Below are positions 16,550-24,906 of a DNA stretch of 46,195 nucleotides, piece after piece; within the stretch, counting starts at the first letter, position 1; the number at the start of each line of letters is the position of its first letter. Source of the stretch: CAZAMI01 sp964627805 (lineage in GTDB: Archaea; Thermoproteota; Thermoprotei_A; Sulfolobales; NBVN01); assembly GCA_964627805.1 (NCBI GenBank), contig CAZVLA010000037.1:1-46195 (forward strand). The letters run 5' to 3'. Below the pieces are notes generated by a model, which ran no database searches, had not been told where the DNA came from, and was given only the letters and a program-made list of their open reading frames with translations. A program made the translations under genes and the position numbers.

Positions 16550-17550
16550 GTCTCTACAGCCTGACCTACTAAGTTATGGTATATCAACCTAATCACTACT
16601 GGCCTTACCCTATCACTACCTAACTCCTTACTAAATACGTACTCACTACCCGGCTCTAACTTACTTAAGTACTCCCTAAACAGTACCTCACCCATCCCCA
16701 TACCTACTATCATTACCTTATCAGCAACTACGTCACCTACGTTCTTAACGACGCACTTAATCACAGATCCATTAACTTCACTACGTACTAACTCTACTTT
16801 AGGACCTAAGTACTCGGCCCTGTACCTAGCTACTCCATAAACCTTGAAGGACTTCGGGAAGTAAGTTATTGGTGACTCCTTATGCAGTAACTTAACCCTA
16901 CACTCACCGCACTCCTTATCAATCAGTAACTCATCAACACCTACCTTCTCACTAATACCCTCCTTAACACCGTCTACGTCAATACCCATTGAGGCTAGCC
17001 TAGAGGGTGAGTCATAAACCACGAGTAGTAGGTCCTTCTTACCCTTAAAACCCGATGGTAAAGATATCGATGCTGACTCACCGGGCTTAATAGCTAATAC
17101 CCCTAAATCAACCGTTAAGTACCCCTTCATGCCTTCGTAACTCATTGAGCCGACTATAAACGCAGCACTGATACGTACCGGACTGCTTGACTCGCAAGAT
17201 ACCTTAAGAACGTACTTACCCGTGAATGACTTAGTTATGTTTGATACGTCAAATACGTGGACCGCGTAGTAACCCTCCTCAAGCTCCACCAAGGTCTGAG
17301 GTTTAAACTCCCTAGTTAATGTTACGTTATTCAGCGATACCTTCCACAGTATATTACCTGAGAACGTACGGCTACTAGCTACTACCGTAAGTAGTGAAGG
17401 CTCTACGCTCCGATCTATGAAGAACGTGAATTCCTCCGATCTAGGGTTTCCGTGACCCCCTAATACAGCTGCTGAGGGGATTACGTAGTAGTAGGGCATT
17501 CCATGAACTTCAACATCATTTAAGTACCTTAGTAACTCACCTTCAGGCAC
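16534..17550 (-). CDS. Uncharacterised beta-rich protein
   Basis: A 338-residue protein, not recognised. It is rich in alternating hydrophobic strands. The last ~90 residues (VKNVGDVVADKVMIVG, LEPGSEYVF) look like a CARDB/Ig-type beta sandwich, common in archaeal surface proteins. I see no clear signal peptide or transmembrane segment at the chosen start, which is unusual for such domains; the start may lie elsewhere. A DKECGECRV pair of cysteines (about 212-220) could form a disulfide. The role is unknown. Confidence 0.55.
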   Translation of the reverse strand: MPEGELLRYLNDVEVHGMPYYYVIPSAAVLGGHGNPRSEEFTFFIDRSVEPSLLTVVASSRTFSGNILWKVSLNNVTLTREFKPQTLVELEEGYYAVHVFDVSNITKSFTGKYVLKVSCESSSPVRISAAFIVGSMSYEGMKGYLTVDLGVLAIKPGESASISLPSGFKGKKDLLLVVYDSPSRLASMGIDVDGVKEGISEKVGVDELLIDKECGECRVKLLHKESPITYFPKSFKVYGVARYRAEYLGPKVELVRSEVNGSVIKCVVKNVGDVVADKVMIVGMGMGEVLFREYLSKLEPGSEYVFSKELGSDRVRPVVIRLIYHNLVGQAVETYMIK

Positions 17551-17639
17551 TTACTTCACCGTAGAATATGTAAAGTAAGCCGTATATTAGCATACATGAT
17601 TAAGCCCTCATTACCTAATCTATATAATCACTATAACCA

Positions 17640-18800
17640 CTATACTGGTATATAATCCTTAGGGGCTAATTTCCTTAAGGCCCTAAAAGCCACTAACCTC
17701 TCCTTATCACCCAACTTAGCATTCTCAATAATACTCCTTAACTCCCTAATGACAGCCTCCGCAACCTCACGCTTTACTGGGTATGGTATCCCGTCCTTAC
17801 CACCTATGGTGAATGCGTACTTAAAGGGACTGAAAGGTACTGAATTAACGTCATTCAGTGATGGCGGTTCACGGTATATTAATTCTGAAATCAGTGATAG
17901 TGCCCTAATACACTCGGGCCCTAAGCCTGTAAAGACCATTACTTCCCTCATATCCCTAGGCTTAACCTCATAGGCTTGCTTCAGTAGGTTGAGTAACCTA
18001 CTAGTTAATTTGACTGGTCTATAGTAGGGTATACTCCTATCGATTTCCCTCGGTGGTCTTAAGTCTGTTAACGTCCTTAACCCCTTAAGCAAGGCATTAA
18101 CACGTACTAAGTAGTCCCTAATCTTCTTAGGACCCTCGTTTACTAAGTCAATAACTACCTTAGCACTACTTAATGAATTCCTATGCGTTAAGTTAAGAGG
18201 CTTCGTCTTAATATCTGAAGCAACACCTGCGTGTGGGTTCGTTAAGTAGCTTAAGTCCCTCACGGAGTACCAAGCTATGTGGTACCTCCTAGCGAATCTT
18301 AACTCAGTATTCATTCCTTGCTGAATAACCACCCAGCGACCGTCCCTATCGAATACTAGGGTGTGGTGGTATAGGTTGAAGCCATCCTGGAGTAGTGAGG
18401 TATCTACCTTAGCTGATATTATTGACGCCTCCTTAAGTAACTTAACTCTGGACTCACTGATGCCTAATACCTCAGCGTACGACTCAATATCGTTTAGGGT
18501 CCTCCTAGACGCCTTACCCTTACCACCAGCTACCCTAACCTCAGCACCTAACTCATTAAGTACGTCACGTACTATAGCCGTAGTTACGGTCGTTGAGCCA
18601 CTACTGTCCCAGTCCATACCTATTACGTTATTGAATGCTTGAAACCATAGTGGGTCCGAGAGTCTCTTAAGGAGCCCCTCACTACCGTACTCAATAAGTA
18701 TTAACTCAACTATGGCCTTAGCTAACCTCCTCATAATCCTTATTAGCCATGGGGGTACGTGCCCCCAGTGAAGCGGTAGGTCAGCTACCCCCTCTATCAA
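17640..18800 (-). CDS. DUF763 family protein
   Basis: A 386-residue protein starting with the family signature GVADLPLHWGHVPPWL, followed by DPLWFQAFNNVIGMDWDSSG. The C-terminal half has a helix-hairpin-helix-like stretch (VMVFTGLGPECIRALSLI). DUF763 proteins occur in archaea and thermophilic bacteria; their biochemistry is not established to my knowledge, though the HhH element suggests nucleic-acid contact. The TTG start overlaps the 3' end of the NfeD gene by 20 bp, implying co-transcription with the NfeD/stomatin pair. Confidence 0.88.
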   Translation of the reverse strand: MIEGVADLPLHWGHVPPWLIRIMRRLAKAIVELILIEYGSEGLLKRLSDPLWFQAFNNVIGMDWDSSGSTTVTTAIVRDVLNELGAEVRVAGGKGKASRRTLNDIESYAEVLGISESRVKLLKEASIISAKVDTSLLQDGFNLYHHTLVFDRDGRWVVIQQGMNTELRFARRYHIAWYSVRDLSYLTNPHAGVASDIKTKPLNLTHRNSLSSAKVVIDLVNEGPKKIRDYLVRVNALLKGLRTLTDLRPPREIDRSIPYYRPVKLTSRLLNLLKQAYEVKPRDMREVMVFTGLGPECIRALSLISELIYREPPSLNDVNSVPFSPFKYAFTIGGKDGIPYPVKREVAEAVIRELRSIIENAKLGDKERLVAFRALRKLAPKDYIPV

Positions 18801-20154
18801 GCCTCCTCACCACCAACCTAGTACCCTCCATACCCTCAACAACTACCGCATCACCCTTCTTAATATCGTCCTTAGATACTGCCTTCCAGTACTCACCCTC
18901 AACAATAACGAACCCCTCACCACCAGCTGGTATGTCATCTACTGCCTTACCCACCTTACCAGCCATCGTGAAGTAAGTAGGTCTCCTACGCTTAGCCTGA
19001 ACTACCTTATATATCACGAACCCCGTGAACGTACCTAACCCAGAAGCAATACCTATAGCTAGTACCCTAAACTGCTGAATGTAATTCGGTGGTGGCGCGA
19101 ATGCTGTTGGTGCTGCTGATGGTATTAAAGCAACACCTACCGCTAGGAATATTATGCCCGTAATCCCTAAGATCCCGAAGCCCGGCGTTACGAATAACTC
19201 AACACCTAGGAGTATAGCTCCTAGGAGTATCATGAATAGTGATATTAGGTTAGGGCTGAACCCAGTACCTAGTAACCCTAGGAGTAGGAAGAGTATCGGT
19301 ATTGGTAGTATCGGTAACTTCCCTGAGAGTATAGCGAATATCATTCCTAGAACACCTATTGTCATCATTATACTATTGACCATGGGGTTCGAGAACACCG
19401 ATATTAATCTAGACCTAACACCGCAGCTGAAGGTACTTACCTCAGTAATCTCAAGCGTTACGTTCCTACCATTAACATTAACTACGTACCCCCTAATCTT
19501 CCTTAGTAAGTCGTTTAGGTCGTAAGCTATCAAGTCAGCTACGTGCTCCTTAACAGCTTCCTTAGCATCAAGTACTAAGTTCTTCTTAACGAACAACTCA
19601 GCAGCCGTAGCGTTCCTCCCCCTTAACTTAGCGTACGTGACTGCCTTCTCAACTATTGGATTAACTATCTTACTCTCATTAACGAATACGTAAGAACCCG
19701 TTAGTGGGTTGTAGCTTATTGGTTGCATAGCACCCATTATGGAGTGCGGTGATAGCGCTATGATATGTGCCGGCAGTATTATTAAGGTAGCTGCACTTAA
19801 TGCCTTACCACCGCTTACGTAAGCTATTACTGGTGCGTTAGATGACGCTATCTTATCACCTATGGCGAAGCCAGCATCTAAGTACCCCCCATAGGAGTCT
19901 ACCTCAAGGATTACTGCCTTACCCTCCTTCTCAGCAGTATCTATAGCATTAATTACGCACTCCTTAACACCCTCATCAATAGTTCCCCAAGGAGGTGCTA
20001 TACTGACTAAGTAAGCTGAGTGTATGACCTCATTACTTACTAATGATTGATTACCTAACGCGTACGTGCAGTAGATGTTTAGGGCTAGAATCGTTAGTAG
20101 AGTAAGTATTAGGGTTAACTTAACATTGTTTTCATTTAATAAATTATACTTCAT
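18781..20154 (-). CDS. NfeD-type membrane serine protease (ClpP class)
   Basis: A 457-residue membrane protein. Residues 11-32 are a signal anchor. The ClpP-like domain has PWGTIDEG, LEVDSYGGYLDAG and KALSAATLI, placing the nucleophile at Ser120, with a candidate catalytic lysine at K162 (NESKIVNP); GRNATAAE follows as in the Pyrococcus PH1510 type. Four or five hydrophobic helices (about 250-385) and a C-terminal OB-fold NfeD domain complete it. Homologues cleave the C terminus of the partner stomatin, which is encoded immediately upstream. Confidence 0.92.
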   Translation of the reverse strand: MKYNLLNENNVKLTLILTLLTILALNIYCTYALGNQSLVSNEVIHSAYLVSIAPPWGTIDEGVKECVINAIDTAEKEGKAVILEVDSYGGYLDAGFAIGDKIASSNAPVIAYVSGGKALSAATLIILPAHIIALSPHSIMGAMQPISYNPLTGSYVFVNESKIVNPIVEKAVTYAKLRGRNATAAELFVKKNLVLDAKEAVKEHVADLIAYDLNDLLRKIRGYVVNVNGRNVTLEITEVSTFSCGVRSRLISVFSNPMVNSIMMTIGVLGMIFAILSGKLPILPIPILFLLLGLLGTGFSPNLISLFMILLGAILLGVELFVTPGFGILGITGIIFLAVGVALIPSAAPTAFAPPPNYIQQFRVLAIGIASGLGTFTGFVIYKVVQAKRRRPTYFTMAGKVGKAVDDIPAGGEGFVIVEGEYWKAVSKDDIKKGDAVVVEGMEGTRLVVRRLDRGGS

Positions 20155-20178
20155 ACCCCCCTCCTACCACCGAATTAA

Positions 20179-20970
20179 TTATCCTGTAGACTCTTTAGTC
20201 TTTAAAGCAGCTGATGCAGCGACTACCTTACCCATTAGGCTAGAAGCTCCAGCCTCAGTAACTATCACTAATGCCTTCTCCCTAGCAACCTCAACTAGCG
20301 TCTGGAGCTCCCTAAGCCTGAGGGCTCCTGGGTGTTCCTCGAACATCTTAGCTGCTTCAGCTAGTATCTTAGCTGCCTGCCTCTCACCCTCAGCCTCAAT
20401 AACCCTAGCTCTCCTCCACCTCTCAGCCTCTGCTTGCTTAGCCATAGCCCTCATCATGCTCTCCGGTAGCTCGACGGACTTTATAGTGACTGCAGTTACT
20501 TTAATACCCCAAGGTACGGTCATTTCGTCAATTATTGACTGTATCCTCTTATTCAGTTTCTCCCTCTCAGTTAGTAACTCATCAAGCTCAGCCTGACCTA
20601 TTACGTCCCTAAGTACGGTCTGACCTAGGAGTGCTATTGCGTAGTTGTAGTTAGCTACCTTAACTACGGCGCTTACGGGGTCTACTACCCTGTAGTATAT
20701 GACCGCGTCGACCTTAACACTTACGTTATCCCTAGTAATGATTTCCTGCTTAGGTACGTCAACCGTGACTATCCTTAAATCTACCTTAACTATCGAGTCG
20801 ACAATCGGTATTATGAAGAATATACCGGGTCCCTTAGCACCTACTAACCTACCTAACCTAAAGAGTACGGCCCTCTCATACTCCCTAACTATCTTTATGC
20901 TAGCTGATAGGAAGGGTATGACTACTATTAGTATTGCGAAGATAGTTACTATTGTTGTTATGAAGCTCAA
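20179..20970 (-). CDS. Stomatin/prohibitin-family (SPFH) membrane protein
   Basis: A 263-residue protein with one N-terminal membrane helix (about 5-24), an SPFH domain starting KIVREYERAVLFRLGRL, and a C-terminal coiled-coil region rich in AEAERWRRARVIEAEGER. It forms oligomers at the membrane and is the usual partner and substrate of the adjacent NfeD protease (24 bp gap). The pair corresponds to the Pyrococcus PH1511/PH1510 arrangement. Confidence 0.95.
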   Translation of the reverse strand: MSFITTIVTIFAILIVVIPFLSASIKIVREYERAVLFRLGRLVGAKGPGIFFIIPIVDSIVKVDLRIVTVDVPKQEIITRDNVSVKVDAVIYYRVVDPVSAVVKVANYNYAIALLGQTVLRDVIGQAELDELLTEREKLNKRIQSIIDEMTVPWGIKVTAVTIKSVELPESMMRAMAKQAEAERWRRARVIEAEGERQAAKILAEAAKMFEEHPGALRLRELQTLVEVAREKALVIVTEAGASSLMGKVVAASAALKTKESTG

Positions 20971-21043
20971 TCTATACTACCCAACTAAACTAGGTTTTTA
21001 AATAGTAATAAAGCTGACTAGCAAGAAACTTAATTGATGGGGT

Positions 21044-21496
21044 TTGGGCGGGGGAGGTAGTAGAGCTAGGAGTAGGGGTTATAGGGCTGAGAGGGAGTTA
21101 GTAGCTACTTTATGGAGGTTAGGATTCGCTGTCATGAGGGCACCAGCTAGTGGTGCTAGGATTAAGAGGGCTGACTACCCAGACATCGTAGCTATTAAGG
21201 ACGGTAAGGTACTCGTCCTAGAAGTTAAGCGTAGGTCTGAAGTAGCTAACATATACATAGATAGTGAGCAGTACAGTAAGTTAATGAACTTCGCTAAGAG
21301 AGCAGGTGGTAAGGCGTACATAGCTATTAAGATACCGTATAGGGAGTGGGTATTCATTGATGCGAGTAAGTTAGAGAGGTTAAGTAGTGGGAAGTATAGA
21401 GTAAGTAAGGAGGACATAAATAACGGGTTAAGACTAGGTGACGTACTTAAGCAATTAGGAATTAAGGTAGGTATTGAGGAATTCATGAGTGACTAA
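21044..21496 (+). CDS. hjc: Holliday junction resolvase Hjc
   Basis: A 150-residue archaeal resolvase that cuts four-way junctions in recombination. SRGYRAERELVATLWRLGF opens the catalytic fold with E16, and YPDIVAI (D47) plus VLEVKRR (E60, K62) give the metal-binding PD-ExK core. The basic N-terminal SRARSR segment fits DNA binding. The TTG start is the first possible after an in-frame stop. It is slightly longer than many Hjc proteins owing to a C-terminal extension after about residue 120. Confidence 0.95.
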   Translation: MGGGGSRARSRGYRAERELVATLWRLGFAVMRAPASGARIKRADYPDIVAIKDGKVLVLEVKRRSEVANIYIDSEQYSKLMNFAKRAGGKAYIAIKIPYREWVFIDASKLERLSSGKYRVSKEDINNGLRLGDVLKQLGIKVGIEEFMSD

Positions 21497-21546
21497 TCAG
21501 TAATAAGGAAAAGACTAAAAATACCCCACAGAAAAAGCAGTGATTG

Positions 21547-21624
21547 GGGCCCGTCGTCTAGCCCGGTTAGGACGCCGCCCTGACGAGGCGGAGGTCCGGG
21601 GTTCAAATCCCCGCGGGCCCACCA
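21547..21624 (+). tRNA. tRNA-Val(GAC)
   Basis: Acceptor GGGCCCG pairs with CGGGCCC, the anticodon stem is CCGCC/GGCGG with loop CTGACGA (anticodon GAC at 21582-21584), and the T arm is CGGGG-TTCAAAT-CCCCG. The discriminator is A and CCA is encoded (21622-21624). There is no intron. It lies 50 bp downstream of hjc and three bases from the stop of the next minus-strand gene. Confidence 0.96.
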
Positions 21625-21627
21625 ATG

Positions 21628-22176
21628 CTATATACTCAATACGTCATTAGGCTTACTGAAGTCAATCCCTAACTTCTTAGCTAATCTCTTAAAATCCTTA
21701 CAGAACTTAATTAACCTCCAAGTATCTAGTGTAGGTTCATCATCTAAACACCTTACCTCTAAGCAGAAGGCAACTCCGTAAGCTATGATGTAGAACGGTA
21801 GGTAATACAGCGTGAATATACAATCACTTAACTCATCATCCTCACACATACTGAACATATCATCAACCAATGACCTCCATAGAATAAGCATCATTTCGTA
21901 ATCAGGGTATATATACTGTAGACCCTCACTTAAGTACTTATACACATCGTCGTCAAGGTCTAAACCTAAGTAATACATGTAAGTTAGTTTAATGCCTTGA
22001 ATGAAGAGCTTAGATATTACGTCGCAGTAATTAATTATGAAGGACCTCTCATCAGGATTTAACTCATCTAGGGGTAAGTACATCTCGGAAAGCCAGTAAG
22101 TATCAATCTCTTCATCCCTAAACCTAATGATACGGACTGACATCTCATAATCATTCTCTCTAAAACCTAAAAACAT
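21628..22176 (-). CDS. Uncharacterised acidic helical protein
   Basis: A 182-residue, aspartate- and tyrosine-rich, predicted all-helical protein, not recognised. Two long amphipathic helices (about 40-85 and 120-145) contain several cysteines (NYCDV, SMCEDD, SDCIF, CLEVRC) without a metal-site pattern. Neither a signal peptide nor a catalytic motif is apparent. It is followed on the same strand, 42 bp upstream, by a P-loop kinase gene. Confidence 0.55.
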   Translation of the reverse strand: MFLGFRENDYEMSVRIIRFRDEEIDTYWLSEMYLPLDELNPDERSFIINYCDVISKLFIQGIKLTYMYYLGLDLDDDVYKYLSEGLQYIYPDYEMMLILWRSLVDDMFSMCEDDELSDCIFTLYYLPFYIIAYGVAFCLEVRCLDDEPTLDTWRLIKFCKDFKRLAKKLGIDFSKPNDVLSI

Positions 22177-22218
22177 AACACATACATCTGTATACTACTG
22201 TATACCTACGTTAATGAG

Positions 22219-22791
22219 TTACTGAGGAAGTATGCTCTTAGCTGTTACTAAGTACTTATTAATAATCATAGTTACCTCCTCAATAACACTCCTTAACGTC
22301 TTATTAGTATCTACTAGAACTACGTTACTAGCTAATCTACGTAGTCTATGCTGGAGAGCTAAGGTCCTGTCCTGAATGAACCTTATGTAATCGATGTTAG
22401 CCTCCTCATCAACTACTGGCCTTCCCCTACCTAATATCCTACCCCTAATTACGTGTGGTGGTGCATGGAGCACTATCATCATGTCTACCCTAGGCAACTT
22501 ACTGACTAATTCGTACATGTACTCAGCTTCCCTACGATTAACCCAGTACTCCGTGTAGATAGGGACCATTATAGGATGCGAAGAGAATATCACATTATCG
22601 TACTTACCCACACCCTTAAGGAAGTCAAGCATGAACTTTGAAAGAAACATTAACTGCCTTAACTTAGGAGGTAGTTTATGTGCGTCAAGGATGCACTCAA
22701 GATCAATAAAGTACATACCTAACCTCCTAGCAACTAACTTCCCGACCGTAGTCTTACCTACGCCGTGAGCACCTACTAGCGAGACAATCAA
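22219..22791 (-). CDS. P-loop nucleotide/nucleoside kinase-like protein
   Basis: A 190-residue protein with Walker A GAHGVGKTT (7-15) directly after the first strand, as in NMP and deoxynucleoside kinases. SSHPIMVPIYTEYW could be the DRx/DRS-like region, IVLHAPPHVIRGRILGRGRPV looks like the LID segment, and DTNKTLRSVIEEV closes the fold. It resembles thymidylate-kinase-type AAA_18/AAA_28 proteins. The substrate cannot be read from sequence. It may be paired with the acidic helical gene downstream. Confidence 0.75.
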   Translation of the reverse strand: MIVSLVGAHGVGKTTVGKLVARRLGMYFIDLECILDAHKLPPKLRQLMFLSKFMLDFLKGVGKYDNVIFSSHPIMVPIYTEYWVNRREAEYMYELVSKLPRVDMMIVLHAPPHVIRGRILGRGRPVVDEEANIDYIRFIQDRTLALQHRLRRLASNVVLVDTNKTLRSVIEEVTMIINKYLVTAKSILPQ

Positions 22792-22913
22792 TGACTTAAC
22801 CCTTCCTAATTACGTGTGGAGATTTATGAAAACGCTTACAAACACTTATACATAGTATTTGATGAGTTAGGTATTACTGAGTTAACTCTGCATTAAGACG
22901 GTAGGGACCTGCC

Positions 22914-24197
22914 ATGAGTGCGGAAATCATTAATGAGATCACGGAGGTACTTAATGAAGTTAAGGGTAAGGTAGTAATTAGTACCTCAGGTACGGTGAGG
23001 GTACTATCTAAGGACGCTAATGAGTTAATAGACAGAATTAAGGACCTAGTAATTAAGTTGGCAGTAGGGGATGATGAGGTTAATGAGGCCCTAGAGTGGA
23101 TTAGGCTATTTAAGGAATCACTAAATGAGCTAATTAGATCATTAGGGATTAAAGGCGTTACCTTAAGTAAGGAGGTTAAGTCATTCATTGAGGACCCTAG
23201 GAACCACTTAAGGAAGAAGCTCTTCATATACACCCACGACTTAATTAGAGGGTCTAAGCGGTTGAGTGATTACTTAAGAACATCATGTGCTGCTGTGAGG
23301 ACCTCATTAAGGACTAATAAGAGGACCCTATATCAGTACTGGGTCCTACTAACTATATTAGCAATACTTAGTAGGGATTACGGAGCTAGGATGGTCTACC
23401 CTGAGCATGGATTCATGAGTTTAGATAGGAGCGGTAAGCAGAGGTCAGGTACGATACCCCCTAACACAATAATTGAGTTACCTACTAGGGGTCTACTCAG
23501 TATATTCCTTGAAGCACCGAGACCCGTTAGTTGGGAGGATAGTAGTGACTTAAGGAAGTACTGGAGGCTATACACAGCATTAAGACCTGACATAATGGTT
23601 TATGGGGGTAACGTAACTAACATACTCAACGTATCACTTAACCCACCAATACTCAAGCCGGACGTAATAATTGAGTGTAAGGAGTTAAGTGATTGGTACT
23701 TAAGGTCTAGGGACGTTAAGGGACCCTTCGCTAAGCCCTTAACAGCTGAGGAGTGGAGGAATAAGTGGATCAGGGGTTTATGGAGTGGATTATCTGAGGT
23801 GTTGGGTGTTAGGGTTAGTGATGTTAATGAGGTAATTAAGGAGAGAAGGGGTGTTAGGCTTAAGGAGTACCAAGTAGTAGCTCTCTATAGGAGGGTCTAT
23901 AAGCCTAAGCGCATGTACTTAATATCAAGAACTAGAGTACCTAGTGACGTTACTAAGTACTTGAGTAATGAGGGTATAGAGGTAATTGATGGTGTGGGTT
24001 TCAGTGGGGGTAGCCTCAAGGAAGTAGCTAGTGAGTTAGTTAAGTACGCTAGGGGGTACGTACCTAGGGTTATTAGGGTTGATGATGAGTTAATGGAATT
24101 AATTAAGGAGTCAGCCAAGGTAATGAATGTAGTATTAAGTAATGACTTAAGCATTACGGTTAAGGATATATTACGTAAGTTACTAAGTAATCATTGA
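22914..24197 (+). CDS. PD-(D/E)XK-like putative nuclease with C-terminal RHH-like motif
   Basis: A 427-residue protein, family not recognised. The N-terminal ~120 residues are helical. Residues 224-256 contain RPDIMVYGG, KPDVIIECKE; E254-x-K256 with an aspartate before it is the PD-(D/E)XK active-site pattern. The last 45 residues (RVIRVDDELMELIKESAK, then ITVKDILRKLL) resemble a ribbon-helix-helix DNA-binding unit. Together they suggest a site-directed nuclease or defence-type enzyme, but no methylase or other defence gene is beside it. The ATG start is preceded by GGGACCTGCC. Confidence 0.55.
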   Translation: MSAEIINEITEVLNEVKGKVVISTSGTVRVLSKDANELIDRIKDLVIKLAVGDDEVNEALEWIRLFKESLNELIRSLGIKGVTLSKEVKSFIEDPRNHLRKKLFIYTHDLIRGSKRLSDYLRTSCAAVRTSLRTNKRTLYQYWVLLTILAILSRDYGARMVYPEHGFMSLDRSGKQRSGTIPPNTIIELPTRGLLSIFLEAPRPVSWEDSSDLRKYWRLYTALRPDIMVYGGNVTNILNVSLNPPILKPDVIIECKELSDWYLRSRDVKGPFAKPLTAEEWRNKWIRGLWSGLSEVLGVRVSDVNEVIKERRGVRLKEYQVVALYRRVYKPKRMYLISRTRVPSDVTKYLSNEGIEVIDGVGFSGGSLKEVASELVKYARGYVPRVIRVDDELMELIKESAKVMNVVLSNDLSITVKDILRKLLSNH

Positions 24198-24227
24198 GTG
24201 ATGAGAACGCTCCGTAATGATCGGTGA

Positions 24228-24830
24228 TTACTGCCGGCCTGTTCTGATTAGCGCCTCCCTAAGCCTCCTCAGTCTCTCCTTACCCTCAAGTAACGCGTTA
24301 TTAGCTACATCAATAACTGACTTAAGTCTACTTAAATCAATGACGACATCATTCCTAATCTTAAGCAGTATCGACAACCTTATACCCGTCCTTAACTCAC
24401 TAATAACCCCCCTATCACTAATTGATAATATACCGCTATGCTTCATACCTGCCTCCCTAGCTATCCTCAGTATCTCTAAAGCCTCACCTAATGAATCACT
24501 AACTACGTGTATTATAGGTCCTGAGACTATAAGCCATAGGCAGTAAAGTACGGGTTGCTTTAAGACATTAACTACCTCATCAAGACTTACTGGGCTGTGC
24601 TTCTTAAACACTATAGTTGATTCCTTCCTATCCCAAGGCATGGGACCGTCAAGAATAGTTATTCTACCGCTACATGAGCTTATAGTGAATGAGTGCTCCC
24701 TCCTAAATATCAACTCAAGAACATCAACTATGTCCTCATCGATGTACCCAACATCAAAGTCCCTCCTTAAGCGATCCCACATCTCCTCACGCCATTCCCT
24801 CCACTTATTAAGATCAATACCTACGCACAA
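24228..24830 (-). CDS. taw3: tRNA wybutosine-derivative methyltransferase Taw3
   Basis: A 200-residue TYW3-family enzyme. The signature SSCSGRITIL (51-60), the SISDRGVISELRTG block (about 136-149) and the preceding HSGILSI are characteristic. It N-methylates the tricyclic wyosine intermediate at G37 of tRNA-Phe using S-adenosylmethionine. Trm5, which makes the m1G37 precursor, is encoded about 1.2 kb away on the same strand, with only the PhoH gene on the opposite strand in between. Confidence 0.92.
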   Translation of the reverse strand: MCVGIDLNKWREWREEMWDRLRRDFDVGYIDEDIVDVLELIFRREHSFTISSCSGRITILDGPMPWDRKESTIVFKKHSPVSLDEVVNVLKQPVLYCLWLIVSGPIIHVVSDSLGEALEILRIAREAGMKHSGILSISDRGVISELRTGIRLSILLKIRNDVVIDLSRLKSVIDVANNALLEGKERLRRLREALIRTGRQ

Positions 24831-24906
24831 CCCTATTTAACCCGTTTTTAAGTAGGGCTTAGTGAGTATTTTAATACTCTGAGAATCCTTGATATTGGTG
24901 CTCGCC

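Noticed and set aside
22859..22900. C/D box sRNA before the putative nuclease gene
   Set aside because: TTGATGA and a CTGA occur, but no second C' and D box follow in the right spacing.
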